From Aradus depressus (Eukaryota > Arthropoda > Insecta > Hemiptera > Aradidae): 64,000 nt of DNA. Position numbers and translations under genes: made by a program. Positions 1 through 11,200 of this stretch are shown here, piece after piece. The notes under the pieces are model-generated. The model was not told the origin of the DNA and ran no database searches. It worked only from the letters and a program-made list of their open reading frames with translations. The stretch is taken from positions 9,044,001-9,108,000 of the forward strand of contig OY759218.1 of NCBI GenBank assembly GCA_963662175.1, written 5' to 3'. Each line of letters opens with the position of its first letter. Positions within the stretch are counted from its first letter, which is position 1.

Positions 1-724
1 GCCATAGATGTTCCTATGTCGTAAATCGTTTCATATGTTAGCTTATATTCACCCATTGTAGTTTATTCTGAAAAAGAAATATTTTTCTTGATGTTAATGA
101 TTGTAAAAAAAAAATATTGCTAATTATTTAAATAAATTTCGTTCTGATATAAAAAAAATATTTTAATTGATTCCTGTTTTTTTGTGAGTGTGTTGGGGCG
201 AAGGAGCCAACATTTTTTTCGGACCTGGCGCCCGTTTGTCTGGCCCTCACCCTGGCCTCACTAAATGAACTGCTTCTGTTGATTAGTAAATATTGAGTTT
301 TACATTTCCTGTGTTTATGTCATAGGTATTGTCTAGACTTGTCAATAGGGGAAAAAATAAATAAAAAAATGTCAATACCTAGAACGGAAATGAAAGATTT
401 GCAGCTCCTGCCTGCACGGACTTTTTATATAACTATACAACTATATTTATAGCTGGGAAGTAAATAAAAATAGTGTTTGTCTAGAAAGATTGTGTGTGTG
501 TGTGTCTGTGTGGGTAGGGAGTATGATATGTTACGTTATCTAGCTGGTTTGCAAGGTCATTTGAGTGGGTGTGTGCAGTCTGCATTGTGCAGAGTGCATA
601 CCTGCATCCAACCGCCCTCTGCTAATGCAATGTCAGACTGGAACAAACAACAAACACAGTTTCAGTTTTACTGACAGCAGTCTTCCCATTTCCGTGAGGG
701 GATCAACCAAAAAAAAAAGTTGGC
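1..724. other. AT-rich non-coding stretch with a TG microsatellite
   Basis: No exon, transposon end or conserved frame was recognised. The only clear structure is a short TG microsatellite at about 491-511. The single open frame here crosses that microsatellite and has no protein-like composition. Confidence 0.5.
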
Positions 725-727
725 GGG

Positions 728-900
728 AGTGAGTACTTCCCCAGCTCGAATCAATTTATCTCGACTTATTAAGGTTTTGCAGTTAGGCTGCTCATCTAAT
801 CTCCTATTGATTTTCAGCCAAATTGGACGAAGAGCAGGTGTGCTTGGAGGGGGAGCCCCCCCCCCCCCCCCCCCTTTTATCCGCCACTGGTCGTAAAATT
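728..900. repeat. Scrambled family A fragments ending in a C homopolymer
   Basis: The segment starts with the reversed family A end (tacttccccagctcgaat) and then carries the forward internal motif (attttcagccaaatt) at about 810-828, so two oppositely oriented pieces are joined. A run of 19 C at 856-874 follows, then tttatccgccactgg. The complement of that (ccagtggcggataaaa next to a G run) resembles a transposon terminus common in arthropods; that last point is from general recall. Confidence 0.5.
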
Positions 901-959
901 CTTCAAATATTTCTCCATTTACCTGGGCATTTCGGGAAATGTGAAAAGAGGACAAAATT

Positions 960-1660
960 CCCGTTGGTTAGATATACAAATCTGAAAGGATAATATGTTA
1001 ACCCTCCTTCGATCCTTTTAGTGACGAGTTCTCCTGTTTTGTCATTTTACTAATCTAATTTTTAAGCGCTTAAATAACCTCGCTGTCAAACAACAAACAA
1101 GAAAGACGGGAAGTTCCTAAACCTTTCTTATCCTCCCCATTTCCTAACTAAACCTAGTTGATGCTGCAAATTTACCAATTTGGATAGGTAAATGTGAGTA
1201 TTTTATCCGCAAAACATCATAGTACTCAAATTCGACAAATATCTAGGGGAATGTGGACATTCTCCGGGGTATGTAAACATTCGCTGCCCTACTCACCCTT
1301 ATTAACATATACATAAATAATCTTTAAAACTACAAATGGACACTTGTAAAATTATAATCTTTTACTAGTCTTTTCTGGCAATTAGATGCGTAAGATGTTA
1401 GATACATGAGTCTCTTTTATACAAGTGTAACTATCATTCTGTTTATCAAAGCAGGCTTGTGCAAGTCGAAGGCTTGTGAAATGCATGAACATTTTTACTT
1501 GCCTCAGGTAACCTTTTCTCTAACTTATAAGTAGCGTAGTGGATAAAAGTAAGTTAGGAATTCATAGTTAATTTTTGCGTTGGTTTATATTTTTATTATT
1601 TAATATGTATTTTTTAAACATGAATTATAACAATTACTGTGAAACACTTGGAGCAACTCG
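960..1660. other. Unique-looking AT-rich sequence, nothing recognised
   Basis: Read on both strands. No open frame of note, no terminal repeats and no tandem structure. Confidence 0.4.
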
Positions 1661-1665
1661 GATCA

Positions 1666-1915
1666 GTGTATGAGTGATGGTCACTGGCGCGGGATTAAGT
1701 TCCCTCAAAACCTGAATGTTATGTTACCCGAGTTGGAAAGTGATGGTTTTGTATTTCGGGGTTGTGTGCTCGACGGGTTGGGGTCCCTGGTGGGTCGCGC
1801 CCTGTTCGGTGCCTCCGCTCCTCTGCCGTGTGGTCTTCTGGCGGCCGGGTCGGCTCGCTGCTCGCCTTCATGACTACTGTGCTGTGTGGTGGCCCCATAT
1901 CTTGCTTCTTTAAAC
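1666..1915. other. GC-rich island in AT-rich surroundings
   Basis: About 1750-1900 is clearly richer in G and C than the flanks, with several CG dinucleotides, and stays open in several frames on both strands. No protein family was recognised in any frame. It could be an unrecognised first exon or promoter-type CpG cluster, or a fragment of a GC-rich transposon. The multiple overlapping open frames follow from low stop-codon density in GC-rich DNA and do not show coding by themselves. Confidence 0.3.
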
Positions 1916-2078
1916 AAATTATTGCTATAAACTTTTCTTTTGAAGTAATTTCAGCTATTTCATATATCTAATTGTTTTTCTTTAGTTGCTTTGTCCTTAA
2001 ACCTATGTGCCTGTGTAAAATTCCAAATCATCGTGGTAGCTGGCCGATATGCCTCAGCATAAAATCATACATAATTCG

Positions 2079-2096
2079 AAAAAAAAAAAAAAAAAA
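2079..2096 (+). repeat. A18 homopolymer, possible retroposon tail
   Basis: An uninterrupted run of 18 A. The upstream sequence has no AATAAA close to the run and no coding frame, so a retroposed 3' end is only a possibility. Confidence 0.3.
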
Positions 2097-2192
2097 TGTG
2101 GTCTAGTGATGCAGAGGAATTTGTTGTGGTAAGAAGTGTTATTGATGGACCATGATGGAGAGTACTGATGTACTAAAGGGAACATGTCTGTC

Positions 2193-2312
2193 TCAACTAG
2201 CTTGGATTAGAGCTACTATCATGGCTTGTGAAGTTTTCAACTGCTGCTTCCTCAGTGTCACGTCAAGTGTCCTGGAGATGATGTTCTGCATGGTTTCTCT
2301 GGTGAGAACGGT
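2193..2312 (-). pseudogene. Possible non-LTR reverse transcriptase fragment
   Basis: On the minus strand a 39-codon open stretch reads TVLTRETMQN...LRKQQLKTSQAM...LIQAS before a stop. This resembles the segment just after the catalytic YADD of insect non-LTR reverse transcriptases, where a helix is followed by a 'GLKLATHKT'-like motif, here LKTSQAM. No catalytic residues are present and the frame is closed at both ends. It is a decayed fragment at best; chance resemblance is possible because it is so short. Confidence 0.3.
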
Positions 2313-2794
2313 CTAGTATAGTAACGTTCAAAAAACAATTCTATTTCATTCATTGTAATTAGTAGATCCATGGACCTTGCGAAAATAACATAAAACACTA
2401 ATTGTGAAATACTAAATGCAATTAATACAAAAAGCTTTAGATTTATTATTTATAAATTAAAAAGTAAAATAAAAAAAAAATTCTATGTTAAGGTTCAAAA
2501 AATAATTAAAAAACATGAAAAATTCAAACTCTCCCTAACTTAGGCATGCTCGACAACTCATTAAATTATCAACAAACCCCCAAAAAATTCCAGGGAGTCA
2601 GGCTACCCAAAAGTGTGTAATAAAAGTACAAGAAATTTAGATCGACACTATAATTTAAAAAAAAGTGAATTAAATAGATTTATTTGATAAAACCCAAAGT
2701 GACAAATTTCTAGTGAGGGTAGAAAAAAATCTTGAAGCGATTAACCTAAATTTTGATATAACTCGATGCTTCATACTTGTAAAAATTTCCGAAT

Positions 2795-2945
2795 AAAAAT
2801 ACATGAACAGTGCCTCACTACTATTAGCAAAAGTGCTCCTGCTGGCCATTTCTCCTACTTCTCTATGGCGCGCTATTTTCACCGAAAACTAAACGAAATT
2901 CGGGTAATCAAATTGAGGAGGTTGGTTATAATTAAATTGCCCCCA
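2795..2945 (+). repeat. Interspersed family E, forward copy
   Basis: The stretch containing cagtgcctcactactatta and tgctcctgctggc is matched in reverse orientation at 8270-8420 with roughly 85 percent identity over about 90 bases. Two copies in opposite orientation define a small dispersed family. No terminal repeat or coding potential was identified. Confidence 0.55.
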
Positions 2946-3163
2946 TACTTTTTTCTATCTCGGTGCCCTTGCTCTCAACAGTTTGTTTTGATTCAGGAAC
3001 TTGGAAGTGTTTGTCAACATTATTCTATTGTTTTAGCTTCTGTTTCATATAAAAATTAATTTTTGTCTTCCAGATTGGGGTATTGAAGATACTCAGCGCT
3101 GTACTGAAATGAAAGAATTTTGACATGAGTTTTTCCATAGAGGAAGCAGGGGGGGTCCTGTGT

Positions 3164-3184
3164 GGGGGGGGGGGGGGGGGGGGG
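3164..3184 (+). repeat. G21 homopolymer
   Basis: An uninterrupted run of 21 G, followed by purine-rich sequence to about 3280. One of several G or C runs of 10-25 bases in the window. Confidence 0.9.
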
Positions 3185-3395
3185 TCTGGGTTAGGTGAGG
3201 GGAAGGGAAGCAGCTAGGTAGGGCATGTATTATATATGGGGGAGGTGGTGGGGATGGAAAGGAGAGTTGTGATTGGTGAGGGGGCGTGGTTTCATCACCA
3301 ATCAGAGGCGGCCGTCCTAGCCATGGACCCGCCCCTTTACTCCCACCCCCTCTCACCTCTGCATACCCAAACACTTGACCTACTGCACATCGGTA

Positions 3396-3490
3396 CAGGG
3401 TGTCCCAAATATGAAGGCCCACTTTGTCATTATTTCTAAACTGCTCCAAATATTGAATTTTTACCTCTGATGTAAGTTATATGGAATCGT
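3396..3490 (+). mobile_element. Transposon-end-like sequence (tacagggtgtcccaaa)
   Basis: Begins with tacagggtgtcccaaa, a sequence that starts many arthropod DNA elements after a TA target. The related phrase tacagagtgccccaagt occurs at about 40221. The second terminus was not found, so the type and length are unknown. Confidence 0.35.
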
Positions 3491-3589
3491 TTCCGCTTTC
3501 AAACGGTACCTTGAGCGTAGCCAGCTCCTTGCCCTCTTCCAAAACTTTGAGAAAAATAGTAAATTAAATCATGAAAACCATTTATGATC

Positions 3590-3970
3590 ATTTCAGTACA
3601 TTTCTAGTGATTCATCGATGACTTTTTCCGGTAGCTGTTCTGTACTTGAATAAGTCATCGGTAAATCACCAGCATTGTGCTTCCCCAGCTCAAATTGTGG
3701 AGGTAGGTACCTACTCATCAACTTCAGAATCCACGTACACATTTTCGTACTGAAATGTTCGTTTCAAGAGTTATTTGGATCTAGGTATGAAGCCCCCCTA
3801 ATCCCCTTTTTTCCGTTGACCGAATTGAGGTCTTAATTCAATGTATTGGGAGAGACAGTGTTCATAGTCATACACGAACTTCTTTCTTTATTGGATTCAG
3901 GGTTTGGAAAACGTGAAGTTTCCGTTAAGACTCAACATCCAGTTTATGACTGATTACATAACATTCTGTA
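3590..3970. repeat. Family A fragments in both orientations
   Basis: A forward family A end (gtgattcatcgatgactttt) at about 3609-3628 is followed by a reverse end (agtcatcggtaaatcacc) at 3653. About 3785-3965 matches the 5' part of family A in reverse: the complement of aagttatgtaatcggtc is seen near 3945-3962. The arrangement suggests two adjacent, oppositely oriented, decayed copies. Confidence 0.5.
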
Positions 3971-4349
3971 AACTCAGGGCTGCCATACGTCCCGTTTTTA
4001 GGGTCTGTACCCCTTTTTTTTTTCCATCACAACCCCTTCCTCCCTCCACCGATTCCTTGGAACCACCCACTTCCTGGAAGATCAATGTTAAACCTTGTAA
4101 TCATTCCTAAGAACATTTCATGGTCATTGGTTGGCTACAAATTTGGAAGAAACAAATTGCACTGACCTTTTTATATTGTTTTTCTCACCTTATCATCGAA
4201 AAGACAGAGAAAACTACACAAACGCAAAAAGTGTTTTGGTAGCATTATGGCCTGGTCTCCATCCCCCCACCACACCCTCCCGTTTCCAAAACGAATCCTA
4301 AATAATAGCTTTCAGTGACACTGAAACCCACAACTCCAACAAATGTCTA

Positions 4350-4612
4350 GATCAGAATAGCAAGAGTTTGAGGGACTCAGTGGTTAGGGGGGCGTGTCTC
4401 GCTGCAATCCTAAGATTTGGATGTTGAGAGGGGGTATTCGATACGTGAATTATCCAGGATGGACCTCGGTCGCACAATGGTTAGTATGACTGGCTAAGAC
4501 CCTCAGTGATTAGAGTGACTGCCTACCATTTTGGAATCCTGATTTTATTTATATAATGCCTCAATTATTAGCCGCAAAGTTTCTCCCGGGCAGCGCCGGG
4601 TGAATTTACTAG
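4350..4612 (+). mobile_element. Helitron-like 3' end with tRNA-like motifs upstream
   Basis: At 4585-4600 a GC-rich hairpin (cccgggcagcgccggg) is followed 8 bases later by CTAG at 4609-4612 and then T. This is the hallmark Helitron 3' end: a short hairpin, then CTRR, then T of an AT target. Similar cccgggcaacgccgggt...ctagt ends are known from insect Helitrons. The preceding 200 bases hold three phrases like a tRNA A box (gactcagtggttagg, cgcacaatggttagt, cctcagtgattagag at about 4377, 4472 and 4501), whose origin is unclear. The TC 5' end was not found. Confidence 0.5.
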
Positions 4613-4784
4613 TCGTTATCTGTAATCATTCATCAATAAACAGTCAATCAGTATAACAATTTTTCGAAGATTGGTGGGGACGAAATTAGTGTCAACTATA
4701 CCGGGGTTTCCGTTGGGGAGGGGCATATTACAGAAATACTCTGATAAAAAACATTTTATGTAAAAATATTCACATATACATTAT

Positions 4785-5125
4785 GTTAGGTTAGGTTTTA
4801 TGACTCATGCCCGGGCTTTAACAACGAGGTCATATCGCCCACTACCAGAGCGCTCTTTCGTCACTCTAGTGGACATGAGCCTGACTACTGTGGGAGTCCT
4901 ACATTTTGCCTATCTTAAATTTTTATTCACCTAGGGTAGGGGTCTTTCACGAGTACCTGACATCGTACTGGCTCGGGACCATCGCTTAACGTCCCATCCG
5001 AAGGACGGCAGGCTTAAGTTTATTTTACCTCCCAGATAAAATAAACTAATTGCCTCGGTCGGGTTTCGAACCCACGATCTTGAGCTTAGAAGGAAAGCAC
5101 GCATACCACTGAACTACCGGCACCC
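4785..5125 (-). mobile_element. tRNA-derived SINE, copy 1
   Basis: Read on the minus strand, the element starts with a tRNA-like head: ccggtagttcagtggtatgc (A box) and gggttcgaaaccc (B box, 5061-5073 on the plus strand). Both are the internal RNA polymerase III promoter. A unique body follows that is shared with the copies at 9015, 50030, 50580 and 51110. The distal end carries two CCTAA units (4785-4796) next to AT-rich flank. SINEs are transcribed by polymerase III and mobilised by LINE machinery; no partner LINE can be assigned here. Confidence 0.8.
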
Positions 5126-5129
5126 TCAA

Positions 5130-6040
5130 TATACATTATGTTATGAGCACAAATTAAAGCATGAAAAATACTTATGTACATACTAAAAAAAACATATGTT
5201 GGTATACAAAATCCTGAAAAAAATCTTACTCCATCTGTTTAAGATAAATCCAAAATTCCAAATTCTTCAGACAGTTAGAGTCAATTCATTTTCTCAGGAG
5301 TAATTTGAAGAAAAGTGAGTACAACTATTTTTTATTACACACATGTTTCTTTCCGCAATGAAAGGCTTAAACTATCTCGCGGGAGCCATATTCCGTGTCC
5401 ACGTTTGGTTAGGGGTGGGTCCGCAATAGAGGGGTTAAAATAAATGCATTTGATGTGGACCAACACTAAATCGTCTGTTAAGAGAAGGTTCACTGTATAT
5501 GTTGCGGACAACTTAAGTTCAACAAGTTTTGTCTGGACATATTCAGAATAGTTAAAATAGGCTTAGATAAAACGATGGTCAAGGTTTTTTTGAATGTTTT
5601 TGCAAAGCAACATTTGTTTTTGAAAAATGTAAATGCAAAAAGAATAGTGATTTTTATAAATCTTATGTTATTCTCCACTTTCGTGCTGCAAAAAGTTGTA
5701 AACGAGATTGTTTGACTTTTTATTTGGAAGGACGTGTGATTACCTGTAAAATAAATATTACTTTAAGAGTTGCTTTATTTTGTATTTCTCCTCCTTTCTC
5801 ATAATCTTCAAACACTACGCGTTCTGCCCAAATAATGGATTTGATTCATATTGTGTCTAAAAATCTCATACCTACATATCCAATGTTGCCCTGAAAATCT
5901 GTCTAAATTTTACTGTTATGCTGTAACGTGAATTGTATAGAGTAGTATATATAAATTAATAAAAACGACAGAGCATAATACTGTGATGGTTGACTATGAG
6001 AGAGAGGGGAGGATGCCCAGACAAGGTTTAAAATAAAATT
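5130..6040. other. AT-rich sequence without recognised features
   Basis: No exon or transposon signature on either strand. Long A/T tracts dominate and the one 62-codon frame is low complexity. Confidence 0.4.
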
Positions 6041-6540
6041 AATTTTAGACAGTAGGGTGTGAGGAGAAAGAAGAAAAATAAAATTACATGATAAAATAAG
6101 ATAAAATAAAAAATAAATAAATGCTTGATGAAAGGAAAAAAAAAATATATATATATATATATCTACCTATATAAAGAAAATAGAGAGAGAAAAAAAAATG
6201 GATAAATAAATAATTTAAATTATTTGAATAATGAGGTTGACTAATTAGAGAATGCGGGGGAGAGAGATGAAGACCTAATCAAAGGGGAGTGGAATGTTTA
6301 GTGAGGAGGAATGGGAATAGTGAGGATTTGAAGGAAGCAACGGAAGGAGAGTGACGGATTGGGGGAGGCAGGGAGTTCCAAAGAGAGGAGGCCTGGACAA
6401 GAAATGAATTGTGGAAGGCCGAGGAGCGATGGGAGGGGATGAAGAGGTCTGAAGGACGGGATCTAAATGTGCTTCTGGTGAACCGAGGACTGCAATTGAA
6501 ACATTTGGTAGAGGTAGTAGGAGTTCTTTGGATTTAAGCA
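6040..6540 (-). mobile_element. Non-LTR retrotransposon 3' end with reverse transcriptase C-terminus
   Basis: On the minus strand, an open frame from about 6525 to the stop at 6279-6281 reads ...RPSDLFIPSHRSSAFHNSF followed by SLWNSLPPPIRHSPSVASFK and ends ...TKHSTPL. The 'FHNSF...LWNSLP...ASFK' pattern is the characteristic C-terminus of many animal LINE reverse transcriptases. After the stop comes an A/T-rich tail (6040-6240) with a TA microsatellite at 6147-6162. The remainder of the ORF is absent, as expected for a 5'-truncated copy. A competing 121-codon frame over the same bases has no such similarity. Confidence 0.7.
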
Positions 6541-7341
6541 TTAGGAAGAGGAAGGAGCCTAGGGGGTAGCTTCGGCGGTAGGAGGGTTTGAGCCATTTCA
6601 ACTCGGAGTACCAGGGCGTCTCTAGGGACATCGAAAACAAATCTGACGTGAGTGTTCAAAATACGCTGGAGTTTGATATCGAATACCTTACTCAGATTAT
6701 TATAAACCAGGCACCCCTAGTAGAAATGGGGGAAGAGAGGAGGAGTTTCCGGGAACTTTGTGTTAGAGAGTGACGGGAACGTTTAAATTGTGCAAGGGAT
6801 TTGAAATATGAAGTCCAAGTTCCAGCCAGTATTGTCCATTCGAAAACATTCTCTTAAACTAATTATTTGTTTATATTTCACAGCGACAGTATACTTTCTT
6901 GAAATCGGGTGATAGAATTGTGGAATTATTATTACCTGTCACTTTTTATTTTTTGATAATTTTTTTATTGTCCAGTCAGTATTTCTGTAGCATTGCTGCA
7001 AAGAAGAATAGATTCGAAATGGAATCATACAATTTTTATGTATCTAGGGCGGTTGCATTGGCGGAAACTATGTTTCAGAACTCATTTACTAAATTTTTTT
7101 ATTAGTCGATCTATGCACTGTACATTATGGAACTCTTCAATGAGTTTCCTGATCATATTTATTTGTAATATTTCACAATTTAATGTTTAAGGAAGAATTT
7201 AAATAATTAGCCATTGAATGAACATCATTAATGGAGTAAATACAAATACTTATAATTCAGAAAGTGGTCTATGTTGGGTATAGCAAGTGGTATGCTGCAA
7301 TTTAAGAGGGGGGAGAATGTAGCGCAATTCATTCAATAAGA

Positions 7342-7378
7342 GAGTGCAGCGTACCAAACTGCATTGCACGCTGCACTC
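7342..7378. other. Perfect 11-bp stem hairpin
   Basis: gagtgcagcgt (7342-7352) pairs perfectly with acgctgcactc (7368-7378) around a 15-base loop. It sits in otherwise unassigned sequence and is shorter than a typical microRNA precursor stem. Confidence 0.6.
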
Positions 7379-7774
7379 AGCTCCGACATTTGTTCAAGGA
7401 CGGGGCACCTTATTTTTGAGACTTTGCGCACTTGGCACTTAACCGCTTAATATCGCTTGCTAAAAATGGCAGCGCTTCCAAAGTTTTTTGAAACACACAT
7501 TTTGTACAGTTGATTTGAAGAGCTTTTAGAAACTAGGGGAGTTGACTTCATTCTTCTATTCTCGTGAGAATGAATAACGATTTAAAAAAGAGTCAAATGT
7601 TCCATTTCGCCATGGCGGGCCATTTCGAGAAAGTGAAAGATGTCAAAAAATATATCGGACAAAAGATGCTTCTTTTTGAAAGACCTTTACAACGATTCAC
7701 AATCTAACTCCCCATTCTGTTGTAGCGAATAATGAAGCGATTTTAAGTGAACATGGAGCGTCCCTGAGTAAGAG

Positions 7775-8060
7775 AGGGAGCGTCCCGAAATTCTATCTGA
7801 GGGTTCAGACATCCTTGAGTAAGACACCTATTGATTTTCAGCTACATCAACCGAAGGGAGAAGGGGGGCTTAAAACCTTAATATAACTGCTGATATAATG
7901 ATCGCGCCAACATGAAATTCTATCTGAGGGTTCAGACATCCCTGAGTAAGACTCCTGTTGATTTTTACTTTAGTGAGTCGTTTGGTTTCAGAGGAAGAGT
8001 AAAAACTTAGTTATTTCGCATTGGGGAAGTGATTCACTGAGGAATCTGTTTAGGGTTTAC
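7775..8060 (+). repeat. Family A copy, internally rearranged
   Basis: Contains gaaattctatctgagg twice (7787 and 7915), attttcagct with accgaagggag, and the terminal gcattggggaagtgattcac. All are family A landmarks in the forward order, but the middle is duplicated and shortened. Confidence 0.65.
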
Positions 8061-8269
8061 TGTAGATCTAGTATAGAGCAGAATCATCGAACTTAACTTG
8101 AACAGGTGACAATGTCCTGAAATACGTGGACCTTCATCTAGTCTCTAGTAACTTCAACCCAAGTTTCCAGTCCCATAATGGGTTTTTTTTCTTCTGGCAA
8201 CCCCGCTAATAATGGTCTAGCAACCTATTCATCATATACATACTTTAAAACCAATATCATTTATCTCAT

Positions 8270-8420
8270 TGGCGCCGACTTACAAAATTGGGCCCAATTT
8301 TATTACAAAATGACAATGTACGTTTAGTTTTGAAATAGCCCGCCAAAAAGAAGTAGGAGAAATCGCCAGCAGGAGCGATACTTGCTAGTAGTAGTGAGGC
8401 ACTGTACACTTGACTAATGA
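8270..8420 (-). repeat. Interspersed family E, reverse copy
   Basis: Reverse complement of the 2795-2945 copy, including cgccagcaggagcgatac and agtagtgaggcactgt. It lies directly upstream of a family A copy. Confidence 0.55.
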
Positions 8421-8554
8421 ATTTATTAGAGTTAAATATTACTATACAAATTGATATTATTTACTGACTTGATTCGTATTTATTTGCAAATTTTGCTTCC
8501 AGATTTTTGGAGTGAAATAATGAATCCAATTTTTTTGATTGATGTTATTCGATC

Positions 8555-8960
8555 CCTCCAGTTTATACAATCTCTAGATTCCAAATATGGAAAAAACATT
8601 TCTGTCTGTCTCTGTGTCTGTAAACATGATAGAATGAATATATCGACACGTTTTATATGTGAACCCAGAAACCTCTAAGGGCGACACCTATTGTTTTTCA
8701 GCCAAATCGGAGAGGGGATTAGGGGAGAAGCTCAATTCAAAAACCCTAATAACTGCCGATGTAATGAATCGCAACACAAAATTTAGTATGAGGATTTAGG
8801 AGGCCCTATGTGAGTCAACTGTTGAACATTAGCGTAAACGGTTGACTGGTTTTGGAGGAGAAGTAAGGATAAAGCTATATAAGGGTAAAGTATGATATAA
8901 TTGATTAATTCGTTCTGGGGAAGTACATTGCCGGTGATTCATCGACGAATTTAATTTTTA
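8555..8960 (+). repeat. Family A copy, near full 3' two thirds
   Basis: Shows in order the phrases tctgtctgtctctgtgtctg, tatcgacacg, attgtttttcagccaaatcg, aataactgccgatgtaatga, a gcgtaaacggttgactggtt segment and the terminal gccggtgattcatcgacg. No coding capacity. The family probably is a non-autonomous element because copies are interspersed in both orientations. Confidence 0.75.
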
Positions 8961-9014
8961 AGCTTAAAATATTAATTAATCCTTTTTAGATAAACAAAGG
9001 CGTGAAACAAGTCA

Positions 9015-9275
9015 ACATTACGGAGGTACAGAGGTAGTCTGCCTGTCTACTCTGCTCAAAATAGCCGGTTCAAATCCGGCCGAGACTCCTTATCTGGGAG
9101 GCAAAAAAAAAAAAAGACTTGACCAAGGTACTCGTTGAAGACCCTTTGCTCTAATTAAACCTGTAATCTCACTGTAGAGTCAGGCTCATTTCCACCAGTG
9201 CAACGAAAGAGCCTCTGGTAGTATGTGATATGACCTCTAAGTTCAGGCCCGAGCATAAGTTATAAAAACAAACAA
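9015..9275 (+). mobile_element. tRNA-derived SINE, plus-strand copy
   Basis: A tRNA-like head with ccggttcaaatccgg (B box) at about 9065-9079 is followed by an A-rich stretch and the body shared with the SINE at 4785 (aaggtactcgttgaagaccc, then cgatatgacctc-like sequence). It is more diverged than the 50-51 kb copies and its A box is weak. Confidence 0.7.
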
Positions 9276-9374
9276 GTACGGAATAGAACACAAGGTTATG
9301 CCCTTGAAAAATTGTAATCGAGCTATTTAGCAAAATGAATGGAAAATTAGGTTTCTAAGGTATTTCGTCTGTCG

Positions 9375-9625
9375 TTTTAATAATAATAATAATAATAAAT
9401 TTATTTCCGTTAAACCAATACATGGTAATAGGATACGTCAAATGAATTTATACATTAAGATAGCTTATAAATTAGATTTATAACTACTTGAGTCTAACAC
9501 ATCTATGATTAGTAGTAACAAAAAAAACATAAAAAAAAGTAAAATGAAATTAATAAAAACTGTACAAATAAATACTTAAAAATATATGAGTGTATATAAA
9601 AAAAAAAAATAAATAATAATACAAG
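9375..9625 (-). repeat. Family B, LINE-like 3' end
   Basis: Read on the minus strand it ends with ggtttaacggaaataaattt and five or six ATT units, a typical simple-repeat 3' tail of a non-LTR element. The sequence around aagatagcttataaattaga is shared with 26440-26830, and the AT-rich part with 15540-15650. Confidence 0.6.
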
Positions 9626-9954
9626 AGGGAGTATTTGTGGACCTATGTTTATAATTGCTTCTTTACCTGAAATACAATTAATTCCCTTTGAAGTCCCAAA
9701 GTTTGACTGATAGGAACGAAGCCAGCCTGTGTGAAGATCTATGAAAACCCAAATAAATATTCTAAATGGTTGAATGCTAGAAAATGTTTTTCACCAATAT
9801 CTGGAAGGGAGCTAGGATCTAGAAGTGTGGGGGTGGGGCTGTTGAGAAAATAGAGAGTGACAAAAGGTGGGGTTGGTGGAGCGTTAGGAAGGGAGGGTGG
9901 TGGATCTGTGCCAACTCGGGGAATTACTTGGGGCAAACAGCAAGTCTGGGGGAG

Positions 9955-10310
9955 CAGGCACAGGGAACAGGGCGGACAAGGGGCGTCTAGGCACAGGGCT
10001 AGCAAGGCGCGTCTAGGCGTAGGACTCAGGACGGGCAGGGTGCTAAGGCACAGGGCTAGCAAGGTGCGTATAGGCGTAGGGCACAGTGCGGGCAGGGTGT
10101 CTAGGCACACGGAACAGGGCGGGCAAGAGGCGTCTAGGCACAGGGCTAGCAAGGCGCGTCTAGGCACAGGGCTAGCAAGGCGCGTCTAGGCGTAGGACAC
10201 AGTGAGGGCAGGGTGTCTAGGCACAGGGCGGGCAGGGTTTCTAGGCACAGGGCTAGCAAGGCGCGTCTAGGCGTAGGGCACAGGGCACTTGGCTAGTAAG
10301 GAGCATCAAG
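9955..10310. repeat. GC-rich minisatellite, about 26-36 bp unit
   Basis: Around 12 degenerate units built on cacagggctagcaaggcgcg and cgtctaggcgtagg. Unit length alternates between about 26 and 31-36 bases. The open frames across it on both strands (110 and 142 codons) are by-products of the array. Confidence 0.85.
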
Positions 10311-10324
10311 GCACAGTATAGGTT

Positions 10325-10545
10325 CAATTCTTAAACAAACTGAGGCTCCCCCATCTCCCTGGTGGAAATGATTTTCTGGTCCCGAAGTAATGTGGTCTTA
10401 TTTTCCGCCCAAATCAGATCCAAGTTAGCACAAGTGACTTGTTCATTTCAAATTTCAAGTTCATAGCTACAATCGTTTCTGCATTAGAGCGCTCACAAAG
10501 TTTCAGTCACATCTGATTCAGCGGCTGAATGGAACGAGTTCTCTT
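10325..10545 (-). repeat. Family C fragment, reverse
   Basis: Complementary to the family C copy at 12955: gagcgctcacaaagtttcag here corresponds to the reverse of tttgtgagcgctct there, and cccgaagtaatgtggtctta to the reverse of the ccactttacttcgggg region. It directly follows the 9955-10310 minisatellite. Confidence 0.65.
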
Positions 10546-10549
10546 TGAA

Positions 10550-11200
10550 ATTCCTGGAGAACCCGTAACGTGGATTCTGGAACACTAAAAATATATGACC
10601 CCGATATTAATAAATAAATATACCAAAACAATGACAATATATATTATGGCCAGCCTACACGACTACATAGAATTCAAATAAACAATTTTTATCTAGTTCT
10701 GTTCGTCATGCATAGCTGTCATCCACCATCTTCTTCGCCTCCAATTTTTTATATTTCTTGTATGCGAAACCATTCGTAAATAAAACCTGATTTTAACAGG
10801 AATAAAACAACTTTTTATATAGCATATAAAATATATGTCTTGTGGCACTCGCATCAAAAACAAACAAAAAAACTTGAACACAAGAAACAGGTGGTCATAT
10901 TGTGGACCCTACCTGTCTCTTCAGGAAGTAGAATTCTGCTTGCCTCGTTGGAACATTCATAGATTTTATATATTTTTATTTTTTTTGTTTTTCCCTCTCT
11001 GAAAAACTAAACGGATTTTAATGAGATTTGTTTTAGAAATCTACATTCGAAACTTCAATAGTAAATATCTGAACAAGGATTGCCCTGCCCTCATGGGAAA
11101 TTTCAGAATATTTAATTAAATTTAAATATTCCTGACTCATTAAATTTAAATGTTGGCACCAAATAATAAAATTGACTTGAAAATAAAAGAGAATAAGGAA
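10550..11200. other. AT-rich sequence without recognised features
   Basis: No tandem, terminal or coding structure found. Short A/T-rich frames only. Confidence 0.4.

Noticed and set aside
1670..1971. Overlapping GC-rich frames as a conserved exon
   Set aside because: All frames are open because of composition; no motif or splice context supports one of them.
4783..4796. Interstitial telomere repeat (TTAGG twice)
   Set aside because: Two units only, at the tail of a SINE; too short to call telomeric.
5040..5125. Functional tRNA gene on the minus strand
   Set aside because: A and B boxes fit, but the sequence does not fold into a full cloverleaf and continues into a body shared by several dispersed copies, so it is a SINE.
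6275..6640. 121-codon minus-strand frame as a gene
   Set aside because: The adjacent frame encodes the LINE reverse-transcriptase C-terminus, so this frame is its shadow.
7342..7378. microRNA precursor
   Set aside because: An 11-bp stem is too short for a ~22-nt duplex and nothing extends it.
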